64,000 nt of DNA from Deltaproteobacteria bacterium (GCA_016218915.1 JACRCQ010000072.1:232722-296721), one strand, 5' to 3'. Positions 1 to 9,450 are shown, counted from the stretch's first letter. The notes: generated from the sequence alone by a model not told the origin. Numbers and translations: made by a program.

Positions 1-658
1 GCGGGCAGGCAGCGGGTGACGTCGGATCGCAGGCCTGGTCCTGGTAGGTCGAGTACTGGCTCTTGTTGATCGCGATCAGCATCTGCGGCGCAGGACCGCC
101 ACACTGCTCGCAGCACTCCGGGTAGCGAAGCATGCAGTCGCCCTCGCTGTTGCATGCGGACACGTCGTTGGTCTGCACATCGATCATCTCGCAGTGCTGC
201 GCCACGCAGAACGCCGCGAGATTGGGATCGGTCTGCGTCATGCAATCCGGGCAGCCCGGGGTGGGATCGCTGCATTGCGCTGCGCGGAAGGTGGCCTGCT
301 GTACCGGATCCCGATTCACAGCGGTGTTGTCCGTGATCTTCTCCAGGCCACATGCCGGACAGCATCCGTTGTAGAGCTTGACGCACCATCCAGGGCCAAA
401 GCACCAATCCCAGCCGTGCTCGGTGCCCCCTGTGCCCGCAGACCCTCCAGTCGCGCCTCCCACGCCGGCCGTCCCGCCGGAGCCGCCAACACCTCCAGAA
501 CCCGCGGTGCCTCCGCTCCCGCCGACCGAGCCGTCCCCGCCTCCGCTCCCCCCAGAGCCTGGTCCGGGTGTGACTTCCGTTGATCCCGAGCAACCGCCCA
601 GCACGATCGCAACGATGAAGCACGCTGCGCGACCCACGACACCTTGCGTGATTTTCAT
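1..658 (-). CDS. Gly-rich lipoprotein, C-terminus beyond window edge
   Basis: Partial gene: the start is inside the window and the 3' end runs off position 1. The start codon (complement of 656-658) opens a lipoprotein signal peptide with lipobox LGGC at about residues 21-24. A Gly/Ser/Thr-rich spacer follows to about residue 82. Next comes a Cys-rich globular part with at least 14 cysteines in pairs such as CCPAC and CCEQC, which suggests a disulfide-stabilised secreted domain. No family was recognised. The Gly-rich spacer is shared with many lipoproteins of this window and looks like a Polyangia hallmark. The protein is probably anchored in the outer membrane or on the surface; substrate and role are unknown. 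Confidence 0.8.
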   Translation of the reverse strand, partial: MKITQGVVGRAACFIVAIVLGGCSGSTEVTPGPGSGGSGGGDGSVGGSGGTAGSGGVGGSGGTAGVGGATGGSAGTGGTEHGWDWCFGPGWCVKLYNGCCPACGLEKITDNTAVNRDPVQQATFRAAQCSDPTPGCPDCMTQTDPNLAAFCVAQHCEMIDVQTNDVSACNSEGDCMLRYPECCEQCGGPAPQMLIAINKSQYSTYQDQACDPTSPAACP

Positions 659-714
659 GGCTCCCTCGGCACCCCTGATGTTCGTCGCGGCACGCCGTAC
701 GCATGCCTCCGTCA

Positions 715-828
715 GGCATGCCACCGGCATGCCCCATGAGCAAACCCGGTCCCGTTGAGCACCCCGATGTTGGTGGCGGCATGCCACCGGCATGCCTCAG
801 AGAACCCCGCTGTTGGTGGCGGCATGCC
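715..828. repeat. Cluster of five GGCATGCC palindromes
   Basis: The 8-base palindrome GGCATGCC starts at 715, 726, 778, 789 and 821. The first two pairs form an identical 19-base double palindrome (715-733 and 778-796), and the words TGTTGGTGGCGGCATGCC recur at 768 and 811. The cluster lies between the lgt 3' end and the start of the upstream minus-strand lipoprotein gene. It could be a protein-binding array or a repeat remnant. Confidence 0.7.
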
Positions 829-864
829 CCCGGCCCATGCCCCCACCCCACCGGCACGCCCGGC

Positions 865-2247
865 TCAGCCGTCCTTCTTCTTGTCCTTGTCCTTGTCCTT
901 GTCCAGGTCGTCCTTCTCTTCGTCGACCTTCTTCTTGTCATCGTCAAACGAAGCGTCGACCGAGTCTGCCTTGGCCTCCTGCTTGCGTCCCTTGGCCTTC
1001 GGCTTCTTCTCCTCTTCGTCCTCGTCGCCCTCGTCCTGGTCCTCGTCGTCGTCGTCGCGCGCCTTGCTGGCCTTGGGCTCATCCTTGCCTTCAGCCTTGG
1101 CTGCAGCCTTGGCCTCGCGCTCCTTCTCGATCGCGTAGAAGCCTTCGAGCTCGATCGTCATCGCTTCTTCCGGATGCGCCTCGGCCACCTTCCAGAAAAG
1201 CGCAAAGCCGATCGACACGCCGGCTGCTGTGAGCACGCCGACCCACTGCGACGTGGAGAGCTGAACGATCTCGGAGTTGACGTAGCTCGCGGGGCGAAGC
1301 GCCAGGTACCCGGCAATCGCAGGAATGAACGAGATGATCTGGGTGAGCCGTCGCATGGTCACGTTCTCGACCGACTTGGCGAAGGCGAAGGTGTAGCCGA
1401 GCGCGAACACTGCGAGGGCGCCAGGAATCAGCACGTCCGCGGTCAGGTGCGGACCGTACAAGCCGCGCTCCGCGTCGTCGCGGAACATCTCGATCAGGAA
1501 TCGCAGGAACCCGTAGCCGAAGGCGAACAGCATGAACACCTGGCCGCGGAACTTCTGGTGCTTGCGCTGGTAGAGCAGCAGGCCGAGAAGTGCCAGACCC
1601 ACGAGCGACTCGTAGAGCTGCGTCGGATGAACCGCATACGAAGTGGTCGAGTCGATCGACAGACCAAATTTCTGCACGTGGTGCACGAACGCGGGCGACC
1701 CTTCGCCATGCTCGAGCGTGCCTTGTGGCCAGTGCGGGAAGGTGCCGAGCTTCTGCAGCCACCCAGGGGCCGTGACATCCAAACGCCGGCCAAAATCGCA
1801 GCCGAACAGGTAGCAGCCTATGCGCGTGATCAACAACCCGGATGCCAGCGAGGGCACTGCCACGTCCGCCCAGGGCATCAGCTTGATCTTGTAGCGCTTC
1901 AGATAGAGCCAGGACCCCAGGTAGCCTCCGAGGAACCCGCCGTAGGCCACCAGCCCGCCTCTTCGAAACGCGAAGAAGTCGCCCGCGCTGTCGAACTCGT
2001 TCAGGTTGGTGAGCACGTACAGCAGGCGCGAACCGATGATCGCTGCGATCGCCGTCACCACGTAGCAGTTCGCCATCGTCTCTTTTGGCAGCCCGTCCCT
2101 GTCCGCCAGGTACAGCGTCAGGTACCAGCCCACCACGAGCGATAGGCCCAGCATCACGCCATAGCTGTAGATGGGGATGCTGTGGACTTCGCCAAAGTAC
2201 GGAAGCTTCCAGCCCGGTAGCGGGATGCGAAAAAGGATCGGATGCAT
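865..2247 (-). CDS. lgt: Prolipoprotein diacylglyceryl transferase with charged tail
   Basis: Lgt moves diacylglycerol from phosphatidylglycerol to the lipobox cysteine of prolipoproteins in the inner membrane. The first ~375 residues carry several membrane segments, the motif GGLVAYGGFLGG, a Cys-containing stretch GCYLFGCDFGR where many Lgt proteins have their signature, and HPTQLYES. The usual catalytic-loop His is replaced by Tyr (VAYGG), as I recall from other deltaproteobacterial relatives. The start at 2247 was chosen because MHPILFRIPLPG matches the family N-terminus; the frame stays open upstream. Oddity: about 85 extra C-terminal residues consist almost only of Lys, Asp, Glu and Ala, ending in KDKDKDKKK. 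The family usually has about 260-300 residues and this protein has 460. It fits a window full of lipoproteins. Confidence 0.9.
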   Translation of the reverse strand: MHPILFRIPLPGWKLPYFGEVHSIPIYSYGVMLGLSLVVGWYLTLYLADRDGLPKETMANCYVVTAIAAIIGSRLLYVLTNLNEFDSAGDFFAFRRGGLVAYGGFLGGYLGSWLYLKRYKIKLMPWADVAVPSLASGLLITRIGCYLFGCDFGRRLDVTAPGWLQKLGTFPHWPQGTLEHGEGSPAFVHHVQKFGLSIDSTTSYAVHPTQLYESLVGLALLGLLLYQRKHQKFRGQVFMLFAFGYGFLRFLIEMFRDDAERGLYGPHLTADVLIPGALAVFALGYTFAFAKSVENVTMRRLTQIISFIPAIAGYLALRPASYVNSEIVQLSTSQWVGVLTAAGVSIGFALFWKVAEAHPEEAMTIELEGFYAIEKEREAKAAAKAEGKDEPKASKARDDDDEDQDEGDEDEEEKKPKAKGRKQEAKADSVDASFDDDKKKVDEEKDDLDKDKDKDKKKDG

Positions 2248-2443
2248 GGCGCACTCTTTACAATCGAACGCCGGCTCTTGCCAGCACGACCTTGGCGCTC
2301 CCGAGGGGCCCCCCTCCCACAGCCACAATTACGCCCATTTCGGCCACGACCCCCCATCGACCGCCTCCGAAGCACGCCCCTATCGCTCCCGGGTCCAGAA
2401 AGGCTCATTGACGCCCCCTCTTGGTGTCTGAGATCCTGGCAGC

Positions 2444-3409
2444 ATGGTGGGACGTACCCTTCTCTCCGCTGTACTCTCGTGCGCTCTGGTGATCACTCCG
2501 GTGTCAATCGGCTGGGCAGCTCCCAGCCAGCAGGACATCGTGGCTGCGCAGCAGGCCCTCAAGGAGGGCATCGCCGCGGAGAAGAAGAGCGACTGGAAGG
2601 CAGCGCGCGACGCTTTCCAGCGGGCGGTCGACAAGAACGACACCGCGGACGGTCGGCTGCACCTGGCTCGAGCCGAGTCCCATCTCGGCCACCTCACCGA
2701 AGCCAACGACAGCTACAAGCTCGTTCTCGAAAACAAAGCCGCCCCGGCCCCCACCAAGGCTGCTGCCAAGAAGGAGCAGCAATCCGTCGCAGAGCGTATC
2801 CCCAAGATCACCGTCAAGGTTCCTCCTGGATTCGCTGGCTCGGTCCGCATCGACAAGCTCGAACTCGCTTCGTCGGAATGGGGCCAGGCGATCGAGGTCA
2901 ATCCAGGCACGCGTACCGTGATAGCGGAAGCCGAGGGATTCGAGAACTTCACCAAGAGCCTCGTGCTCACCGACCGGGCCAACGAAACCGTCGAAATCAA
3001 GATGGTGGCCTCCAAGAAGGCCGCTGACCCGAACGCAGTCAAGGTGGACACCAACGACGGCTCCACCCGCAAGACCCTCGGATATGTCAGCCTCGGAGTC
3101 GGAGGCGCCGGTCTGATTCTCGGAACCGCATTTGGTCTCGCGTCACGCTCCACCCGCAACGAGCTCAAGGCAGCGTGCACCGCCAACGTCTGCTCGGACA
3201 GCCAGCGCGACACCTACGATCGCGGCAAGATGCAGGCTGACGTCGCGACCGTGGGCTTCATCGTCGCTGGCGTGGGCGTGGGCGTGGGCGTGGTTCTGCT
3301 GCTCACCGCGCCGAGCAAGAAGGAGACCGACAAGGACAAGGAGCCGGAGAAAGCTTCGCTCACGCCCTATGTGGGTCCGATGAGCCTTGGCATGTACGGG
3401 AGGTTCTGA
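2444..3409 (+). CDS. TPR/PEGA-like membrane-anchored protein
   Basis: A 321-residue exported protein. A signal peptide (about 1-25, ending GWAAP) is followed by a tetratricopeptide-like helical pair (about 30-85, with the alternation QQALKEGI, KSDWKAARDAFQRA). Next comes a basic Ala/Lys linker, then a beta-rich part like PEGA domains (about 110-185, including VKVPPGFAGSVRIDK). Two hydrophobic segments (about 205-228 and 263-285) surround a short Cys pair (CTANVC), so the C-terminus is probably membrane-inserted. The stop overlaps the next start by one base (TGATG), so the two genes are probably translationally coupled. Such TPR/PEGA proteins are common in myxobacteria and have no assigned function. 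Confidence 0.8.
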   Translation: MVGRTLLSAVLSCALVITPVSIGWAAPSQQDIVAAQQALKEGIAAEKKSDWKAARDAFQRAVDKNDTADGRLHLARAESHLGHLTEANDSYKLVLENKAAPAPTKAAAKKEQQSVAERIPKITVKVPPGFAGSVRIDKLELASSEWGQAIEVNPGTRTVIAEAEGFENFTKSLVLTDRANETVEIKMVASKKAADPNAVKVDTNDGSTRKTLGYVSLGVGGAGLILGTAFGLASRSTRNELKAACTANVCSDSQRDTYDRGKMQADVATVGFIVAGVGVGVGVVLLLTAPSKKETDKDKEPEKASLTPYVGPMSLGMYGRF

Positions 3410-4716
3410 TGGCCCGCCCCGGATCCGCGACAGGCAAGTTCGGCTGGCTACTGGTCGGCGTGGCTGTCGCAGCGTGGGGATGCTCATCGATGCTCGGCTA
3501 CGACGAGGTGGACTTCGGTGAGGTCCAGCCTGACCCGGATGGGGGCGCTGGCGGCATCGGCCCGACCGGGGGAGGCGCGGGCAACGGCGGCGCGCAGGCG
3601 GGCAACGCGGGCAACGGCGGCAAGACGGGCGCCGGAGGCGGCGCAGGTCAAGGGGGCGCAGCAGGTGGCAGCGCAGGAGCGGGCGGCGGAGCCGCTGGTA
3701 CGGGCGGCGGCGCTGCAGGCACAGGCGGCGGGCCCGCAGGCGCTGGAGGTACCCCTCCTGGCCCGTGCACCGGCGTGGTGTGCGGCTCGAACCAGCATTG
3801 CGAACCTGCCACCAAGTCGTGCGTGTGCAACCCCGGCTTCGTTTCCAATGGCGCGGATTGCACTCCTGCACCGGCTGGCGATCCGAGCCAGCACACCCAG
3901 CAGGACGTCTGCGATCATTGGGCGCAGGGCCACAACATCACCGACCCTTCGCCGTGGACCCCAGGTCCGAACGAATGCGATCCGGGCACGCTATCCCAGG
4001 CTGGCATCACCGACACGCTCACGCGCATGGCCATGTTCCGCTGGATGGTGGGGCTCGGGCCTGTGTCCGACGATCCCGCGCTCAACCAGATGGACATGTA
4101 CTGCGCTGCGGTCTCGTCGTGGAACCCGCCGGGCGGGGGCTACAACCCGCATCAGCCCGATCCCAGTCGCAAGTGCTACACGCCCGAAGGTGCAAACGGC
4201 GCAGGTCAATCCAACATCGCGTGGGGCTCCGGACATCCGGCGCAGGCCATTGACCAGTTCGTCCAGGACAACGGCAACGAGACCACGATGGGTCACCGGC
4301 GATGGATCTTCAACCCACCGCTCGGACCTGTGGGAATCGGGTACTACGCAGGGGGCGGACCCTACGGAAACGCCGAGTGCCTGGCTGTATTCGGACAGAG
4401 CGGCGGCGGCACCACGCCGACCTGGATCTCCTTTCCTCCCCCAGGATTCTCTCCGGTCGAGATCGTGAGCTGGATGTGGACCTTCCACCACAGCTCGGGC
4501 GTCTCCAACGCGACCATCAAGGTCACGCGTCAGTCCGACAGCGCAGACCTCGCCATGACGACGATGCCGTTGATCCAGGGGTTCGGCAACTACCCGACCA
4601 TCGGGTTCAACCCGAGCGGCTGGTCACCCAAGGCAGGCGACGTCTACGTGGTCGAGGTGGGCGGAGTCGGCTCTGGAACGATCACGTACGAGGTCAAGCC
4701 GGTCAATTGCCCCTGA
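3409..4716 (+). CDS. Lipoprotein with EGF-like module and CAP/SCP domain
   Basis: A 435-residue exported protein. Its signal peptide ends in a lipobox-like AAWGC (about residues 21-25). A Gly/Ala-rich spacer reaches to about residue 120. A short six-Cys EGF-like segment follows (CTGVVCGSNQHC ... CVCNPGF), then a domain of about 290 residues. The core GHRRWIFNPPLGPVGIGY matches the CAP2 signature of the CAP/SCP/PR-1 superfamily, and earlier His and Glu residues could complete the usual cavity. CAP proteins are secreted, and sterol/lipid binding or peptidase-like roles have been reported for some. Here the family assignment is firm and the function is not. It is coupled to the upstream TPR/PEGA gene by a one-base overlap and is likely surface exposed. 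Confidence 0.82.
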   Translation: MARPGSATGKFGWLLVGVAVAAWGCSSMLGYDEVDFGEVQPDPDGGAGGIGPTGGGAGNGGAQAGNAGNGGKTGAGGGAGQGGAAGGSAGAGGGAAGTGGGAAGTGGGPAGAGGTPPGPCTGVVCGSNQHCEPATKSCVCNPGFVSNGADCTPAPAGDPSQHTQQDVCDHWAQGHNITDPSPWTPGPNECDPGTLSQAGITDTLTRMAMFRWMVGLGPVSDDPALNQMDMYCAAVSSWNPPGGGYNPHQPDPSRKCYTPEGANGAGQSNIAWGSGHPAQAIDQFVQDNGNETTMGHRRWIFNPPLGPVGIGYYAGGGPYGNAECLAVFGQSGGGTTPTWISFPPPGFSPVEIVSWMWTFHHSSGVSNATIKVTRQSDSADLAMTTMPLIQGFGNYPTIGFNPSGWSPKAGDVYVVEVGGVGSGTITYEVKPVNCP

Positions 4717-4736
4717 CCTTGGCTCGTCCGCAGACC

Positions 4737-4833
4737 AACCCCAGAGGACACAAAGCGCACAGAGTTCTGGGTTGCCGCATGGTCCACGGGGCTCACCCCT
4801 CCCAACTCTGTGGTCTCGGTGATCTCTGTGGTT
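4737..4833. repeat. CACAGAG-type imperfect inverted repeat
   Basis: Arm 4737-4771 and the reverse complement of 4801-4833 align over about 33 bases. Shared blocks include CACAGAGTT, CAGAG and AACC, with about 26 matches and a 29-base loop. It lies exactly between two convergent genes, so it could fold in RNA from either strand and act as a bidirectional terminator. The words resemble CACAGAG-rich intergenic repeats that I recall from other environmental genomes. Confidence 0.6.
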
Positions 4834-4852
4834 CAAATCCAACCCGTTGCGT

Positions 4853-5365
4853 TCAGCGCACGAAGGCTTCGAGGCGTTCGACGTGCAATCGCTCTGCCTC
4901 GATCAGACGATCGATCGCGTCAAGGTTGACGTGATCGCCGAGAACCTGGCGCATGGCCTCGAAGCTCTCCAGGGTATCGCGCTCGAACTCCAGAGCGATC
5001 CGGAGCATCTGCGGCACGGACCGGATCTCGTCGAGGTTGGCGAGCGGAGCTTCAGGTCCCACGAAGAAGCGGTGCAAGGCGAGCGCTTTGAAGCGTGAGG
5101 AGTCCGGAGGCTCGGAGTTGCCGACCGTCGATGCAGCCGCGAACAGTCGCGCGAACATGTCCTCGTGCAGCCGCTCGTCTTCTGCGAGCGATACCAGCAG
5201 CTCGCGAAGCGGCGCGTGCCCCTCGAACCTCGTCGCCATGCGCGCGTAGAACAGTGCGCCCGCTCGCTCGACCTCCAGGGCGAACGCCATGCAGTCCTTC
5301 GGCGACATCGGTTGCTGCATCCTGCTGTTCCTCGTCACATGCGTCTTCGCGTGCTCGATCGCCAT
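4853..5365 (-). CDS. Ferritin-like (rubrerythrin-type) diiron protein
   Basis: A 170-residue helical protein. The motifs FALEVERAGALFYARMA and LAEDERLHEDMF fit the first half of a ferritin-like four-helix bundle (ExxxxxxY, then ExxxH-like ligands). LEFERDTLESFEA and LIEAERLHVERL fit the second half. The carboxylate and His ligands for a diiron site are therefore present in both halves. Rubrerythrin-like proteins reduce peroxide or handle iron in the cytoplasm. No rubredoxin Cys4 motif is present, so it is an erythrin-type rather than a full rubrerythrin. The start could be 5365 or the internal Met at 5320, which lies nearer to the first helix. Confidence 0.75.
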   Translation of the reverse strand: MAIEHAKTHVTRNSRMQQPMSPKDCMAFALEVERAGALFYARMATRFEGHAPLRELLVSLAEDERLHEDMFARLFAAASTVGNSEPPDSSRFKALALHRFFVGPEAPLANLDEIRSVPQMLRIALEFERDTLESFEAMRQVLGDHVNLDAIDRLIEAERLHVERLEAFVR

Positions 5366-5463
5366 CCCTGAGCCGACTCATTTCTGTCTGCCAGAGCCCT
5401 CGAATTTGCCGAGCGCGGTCTGGGAGCGGAGGTCACTGGCGCCGCCCACGAATGGCGACGCGA

Positions 5464-5742
5464 CTACCAAGGCAGCTCGAATCGGCGCCCTGGAAACTGA
5501 ATGGCCGCCTCAGCAAGACGACGGGCTCCGGGGTGAAGCGGGGTGAAGAAGATTGTCCCCTCGGGCGGCGATGCCAACCATACCCATGCTTTGACAACGA
5601 TCGTGGGACACTCCTTCTCCAACAGCTCCGAAGCCCACGCCTTCTTGGCGATCATCACGCTCACCTCCGCGGCGTCAGCGTGGTGCACTTCGATCGCAAC
5701 GGCGTCGGCATGGTTCGGGTCGCGGCCACGAAGGGTGAACAC
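5464..5742 (-). CDS. Small hypothetical protein, probably N-terminally truncated
   Basis: A 92-residue reading frame from a GTG codon. The frame stays open and protein-like upstream of 5742 to a stop at 5836-5838, but no ATG, GTG or TTG lies there. The reading frame of the neighbouring ATPase ends at 5796, inside that stretch. One missing base near 5796-5800 would join the two frames. The sequence has several Trp residues and an AWVWLASPPEGTIFF segment. No family was recognised. It is best read as a decayed partner or tail of the adjacent ATPase gene; a short native gene with a non-canonical start is the alternative. Confidence 0.4.
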   Translation of the reverse strand: MFTLRGRDPNHADAVAIEVHHADAAEVSVMIAKKAWASELLEKECPTIVVKAWVWLASPPEGTIFFTPLHPGARRLAEAAIQFPGRRFELPW

Positions 5743-5795
5743 GTAGTCCCAGCGGGTCGCGTAGGGTTCGTGAGGCTGACGGCAGCGATCGAGCG

Positions 5796-6464
5796 CTACG
5801 CCGCAGCGACGTTCGCTCCTCCAAACACCGTGTCCCTATGATCGGCCTCGACCGTGTCGAGTCCAGCGCGGGCGCACCGGGCGACAACACTGCGGTCGAA
5901 GTGATGGCAGAGCGCCTTCGCTGAAGGGAGCCGTGGCTCGCGTTTGGCCCTTCGTGCCATGGCCTCACTCCGTCGTGCGAGACGCCGAAATGATCCCTTT
6001 CCTACGAGCCCTAGATTCAGCGAGGTCAAGAGCTGCTCGCTGAAGCGGCGCGCCACAAAGGGAGTCTCGATCTGGTACGCCGCGAACGATCTCGGCCATC
6101 CGTCGGCGATGGCCAGAGTGCGATGTGCCGGTATGTAGAAGACCGCATCTTCGCCCTTGTACCCGCGTGCGTTCGCGACGTCAGCCAAGCCGATCGGTGT
6201 CGAGTCGTAGACGACCGCCGTCTCATCGTTCCAGGCCTTCTCGAGCCCCGCTCCGAAGTACAAAGCGGCGAACTCCTCGTTCGTGGTCCAGTTGATCCCG
6301 TGTTGCTTCAGCGTGCGAACGATTCGATTGCGGTCGACTGCAAGCTTGAGCATCTCCAGAACGAGGCTCTTGCCGGTCGCCTGTGGACCGACGAGGACAA
6401 CAAGGTCCCGAAGCGGAACGACGACGCGGTCGAGTTGGGCGAAGTGCGCTACGGATAGCTCCAT
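5796..6464 (-). CDS. AAA-type ATPase, C-terminally truncated
   Basis: The Met at 6464 was chosen because MELSVAHFAQLDRV begins the typical first strand of an ABC/AAA-type ATPase of the AAA_21/OLD-like group. The Walker A GPQATGKS follows at about residues 24-31. No convincing ABC signature, Walker B or D-loop is visible: after LNLGLVGKG (about residue 150) the sequence becomes Arg-rich and unlike the family, which usually runs on for 150 or more residues. The 222-residue product therefore looks truncated by frameshift. Codon use seems less GC-rich than in the neighbours, in keeping with acquisition. OLD-like ATPases are often found in phage-defence loci, but nothing here proves such a role. 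Confidence 0.5.
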   Translation of the reverse strand: MELSVAHFAQLDRVVVPLRDLVVLVGPQATGKSLVLEMLKLAVDRNRIVRTLKQHGINWTTNEEFAALYFGAGLEKAWNDETAVVYDSTPIGLADVANARGYKGEDAVFYIPAHRTLAIADGWPRSFAAYQIETPFVARRFSEQLLTSLNLGLVGKGSFRRLARRSEAMARRAKREPRLPSAKALCHHFDRSVVARCARAGLDTVEADHRDTVFGGANVAAA

Positions 6465-6820
6465 CACGGACCCCGCCGGGGAGCCGCGCTTCTTCCTGTC
6501 GCGTGACACAGACCGTGAACCTACGTCGCGTCGGGCTGCGGCAGGGGAATCCATCTGGCCTGCGACTTCGGAGAGGCCGTTGGCACGGTGCCGTTGGCGG
6601 GCGTCATCACGCGGCGTCATCGTGAAAGGAGCCTACGCTCCAGCGCATGCGCGTGTACAGCATCCAGCAGGACTCGGTGCTCCGCGGGCGGGATGACAGG
6701 GAGTCCGGCGCGGCGCGCATGCGGACAAAAGCATGCGCGACGATTCCCTTGCTGAGAATCGTCGCGCTGGGAAGCCACCCGGCCCTCGAAAGGTCGTGAG
6801 CTCCGGACTGTTCCAGGGTC
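6465..6820. other. 356-base intergenic region before the ATPase gene
   Basis: This region lies upstream of the ATPase start and downstream of groEL. Apart from the groEL hairpin at 6735-6767, no convincing gene, RNA or repeat was seen. Open frames here are Arg-rich and lack ribosome-binding sites. Confidence 0.5.
6724..6767 (-). terminator. Hairpin terminator of the groES-groEL operon
   Basis: A perfect 12-base stem (6735-6746 with 6756-6767, core GCGACGATTC/GAATCGTCGC) has a 9-base loop and sits 53 bases beyond the groEL stop. In the direction of transcription the stem is followed by GCATGCTTTTGT, a weak T-run. Its position and perfect pairing support a terminator, perhaps helped by Rho. 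Confidence 0.65.
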
Positions 6821-8440
<1,620 letters not shown>

Positions 8441-8519
8441 CGGAAATACTCCGTGTTTCTCTCAATAAAGTCCTGACCAGGCCCTTTGCGGCCCGATCAA
8501 CCCGGTAGAACGCATTCGT

Positions 8520-8810
8520 TCAGCGCTCGATCACGCAGAGGATGTCGTCCTCGCGCATGATCAATCGCTCTTCGCCGTCCAGCTTCACCTCGGTGCCGGA
8601 ATACTTTCCGAACAGCACCCGGTCGCCTACCTTCAGCTCCAGCTTGCGAACGGCGCCGTCATCCAGGACCTTGCCGCCACCAACAGCGATGACCTCTCCT
8701 TCGACCGGCTTCTCCTTGGCCGTGTCGGGGATGATGATCCCGCCCTTGGTCTTCTCTTCTTCCTGGACGCGCTTGACGATGACGCGGTCATGCAGCGGTC
8801 GAATGCTCAT
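8520..8810 (-). CDS. groS: Co-chaperonin GroES (Hsp10)
   Basis: A 96-residue GroES, the lid of the GroEL chamber. MSIRPLHDRVIVKR opens the protein, the mobile loop is around EEEKTKGGIIIPDTA (16-30), and GDRVLFGKYSGTEV marks the second half. The start at 8810 is preceded by GGAGGGAAGT, a strong ribosome-binding site; the longer frame to 8879 lies in the 5' leader and has no site. It is the first gene of the groES-groEL operon. The sigma70 promoter and CIRCE lie 60-130 bases upstream, so expression should rise on heat or folding stress through release of HrcA. No hrcA gene lies in this window. Confidence 0.97.
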   Translation of the reverse strand: MSIRPLHDRVIVKRVQEEEKTKGGIIIPDTAKEKPVEGEVIAVGGGKVLDDGAVRKLELKVGDRVLFGKYSGTEVKLDGEERLIMREDDILCVIER

Positions 8811-8872
8811 ACTTCCCTCCGTGCGGGTTGGTTTTGCTTGGGTCCCTGACCGGTAGGGCCGGTCTCGAGCCG

Positions 8873-8899
8873 TTAGCACTCACCTAGCCGGAGTGCTAA
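8873..8899 (-). promoter_or_regulatory. CIRCE operator (HrcA binding site)
   Basis: TTAGCACTC (8873-8881), nine spacer bases, then GAGTGCTAA (8891-8899): an exact match to the CIRCE consensus. It lies just downstream of the predicted -10 box, where HrcA would block transcription of groES-groEL under non-stress conditions. Confidence 0.97.
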
Positions 8900-8910
8900 C
8901 CGCGGCCGGG

Positions 8911-8938
8911 AAGGTAGCTCCGCCGCGCGCACTGTCAA
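8911..8938 (-). promoter_or_regulatory. Sigma70-type promoter of groES-groEL
   Basis: On the minus strand TTGACA (8938-8933) is a perfect -35 box, followed after 16 bases by TACCTT (8916-8911). The start of transcription should fall near 8904, directly before the CIRCE repeat. Confidence 0.85.
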
Positions 8939-8987
8939 GGGGCCCAACTCGGGTTTGGAAACACCTGAAAATGCGCGCAGGCTTCCT

Positions 8988-9056
8988 GGAGCCGCGACCG
9001 TCAGGGAGCAGGTTGCGTCACGCGATACCCCCCGGCTCGCTCACGCTCGCGGCTCC
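8988..9056. repeat. Inverted repeat GGAGCCGCGACCGT
   Basis: Arms 8988-9001 and 9043-9056 match at 13 of 14 positions around a 41-base loop. It lies beyond the 3' end of the minus-strand gene ending at 9075, so it could act as its terminator. The word GAGCCGCGACCG recurs at 10969-10980. Confidence 0.55.
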
Positions 9057-9074
9057 ACCCCTCGGATCCAGCCC

Positions 9075-9440
9075 TCACGGAATCGCCGGAATCGAGATCC
9101 CCAACTCCCCAAGCTCAGCCCGCAAGGTCGAGCACTCTGCCGGCAGCATCTCCGCCGAATACGCGCGGGTCACTGCTCCCATCACACGCCGTGCAGCCGC
9201 CTCGCAGTCCCCCTTGCTCTTTCCCACCTTGCACGACCCACACCGATCCCGGAACTTGCTCGTCTCCACGTCGTTCGCCAGCTCGATCCGCGACCTTGCA
9301 GCTTCGCAGCACGCTGCCAGCAGCACGTTCGCCTTCTCGTCCTTGATCGGCTCCGTGTTGCACCCACCCAAAAGCACCGCAGCGAGCGCGACCCAGACGA
9401 GCGCCGCTCGCGACAGCGCCGGGGATGTTGAACCAGGCAT
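9075..9440 (-). CDS. Small Cys-rich lipoprotein, unknown function
   Basis: A 121-residue protein from Met at 9440, ten bases after the stop of the gene upstream. The longer frame begins within that neighbour. The signal peptide ends in the lipobox LLGGC (about residue 27). The mature part is helical and holds Cys pairs (ACCEAA, DRCGSCKVG, GDCEAA), a pattern of a small disulfide-bonded helical bundle. No family was recognised. It is probably co-transcribed with the lipoprotein gene upstream. Confidence 0.7.
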   Translation of the reverse strand: MPGSTSPALSRAALVWVALAAVLLGGCNTEPIKDEKANVLLAACCEAARSRIELANDVETSKFRDRCGSCKVGKSKGDCEAAARRVMGAVTRAYSAEMLPAECSTLRAELGELGISIPAIP

Positions 9441-9450
9441 GCCCAGCACC

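Noticed and set aside
4825..4842. GTGGTTCAAATCC, resembling a tRNA T-arm.
   Set aside because: The flanks do not pair as a T stem and no anticodon or acceptor arm fits around it.
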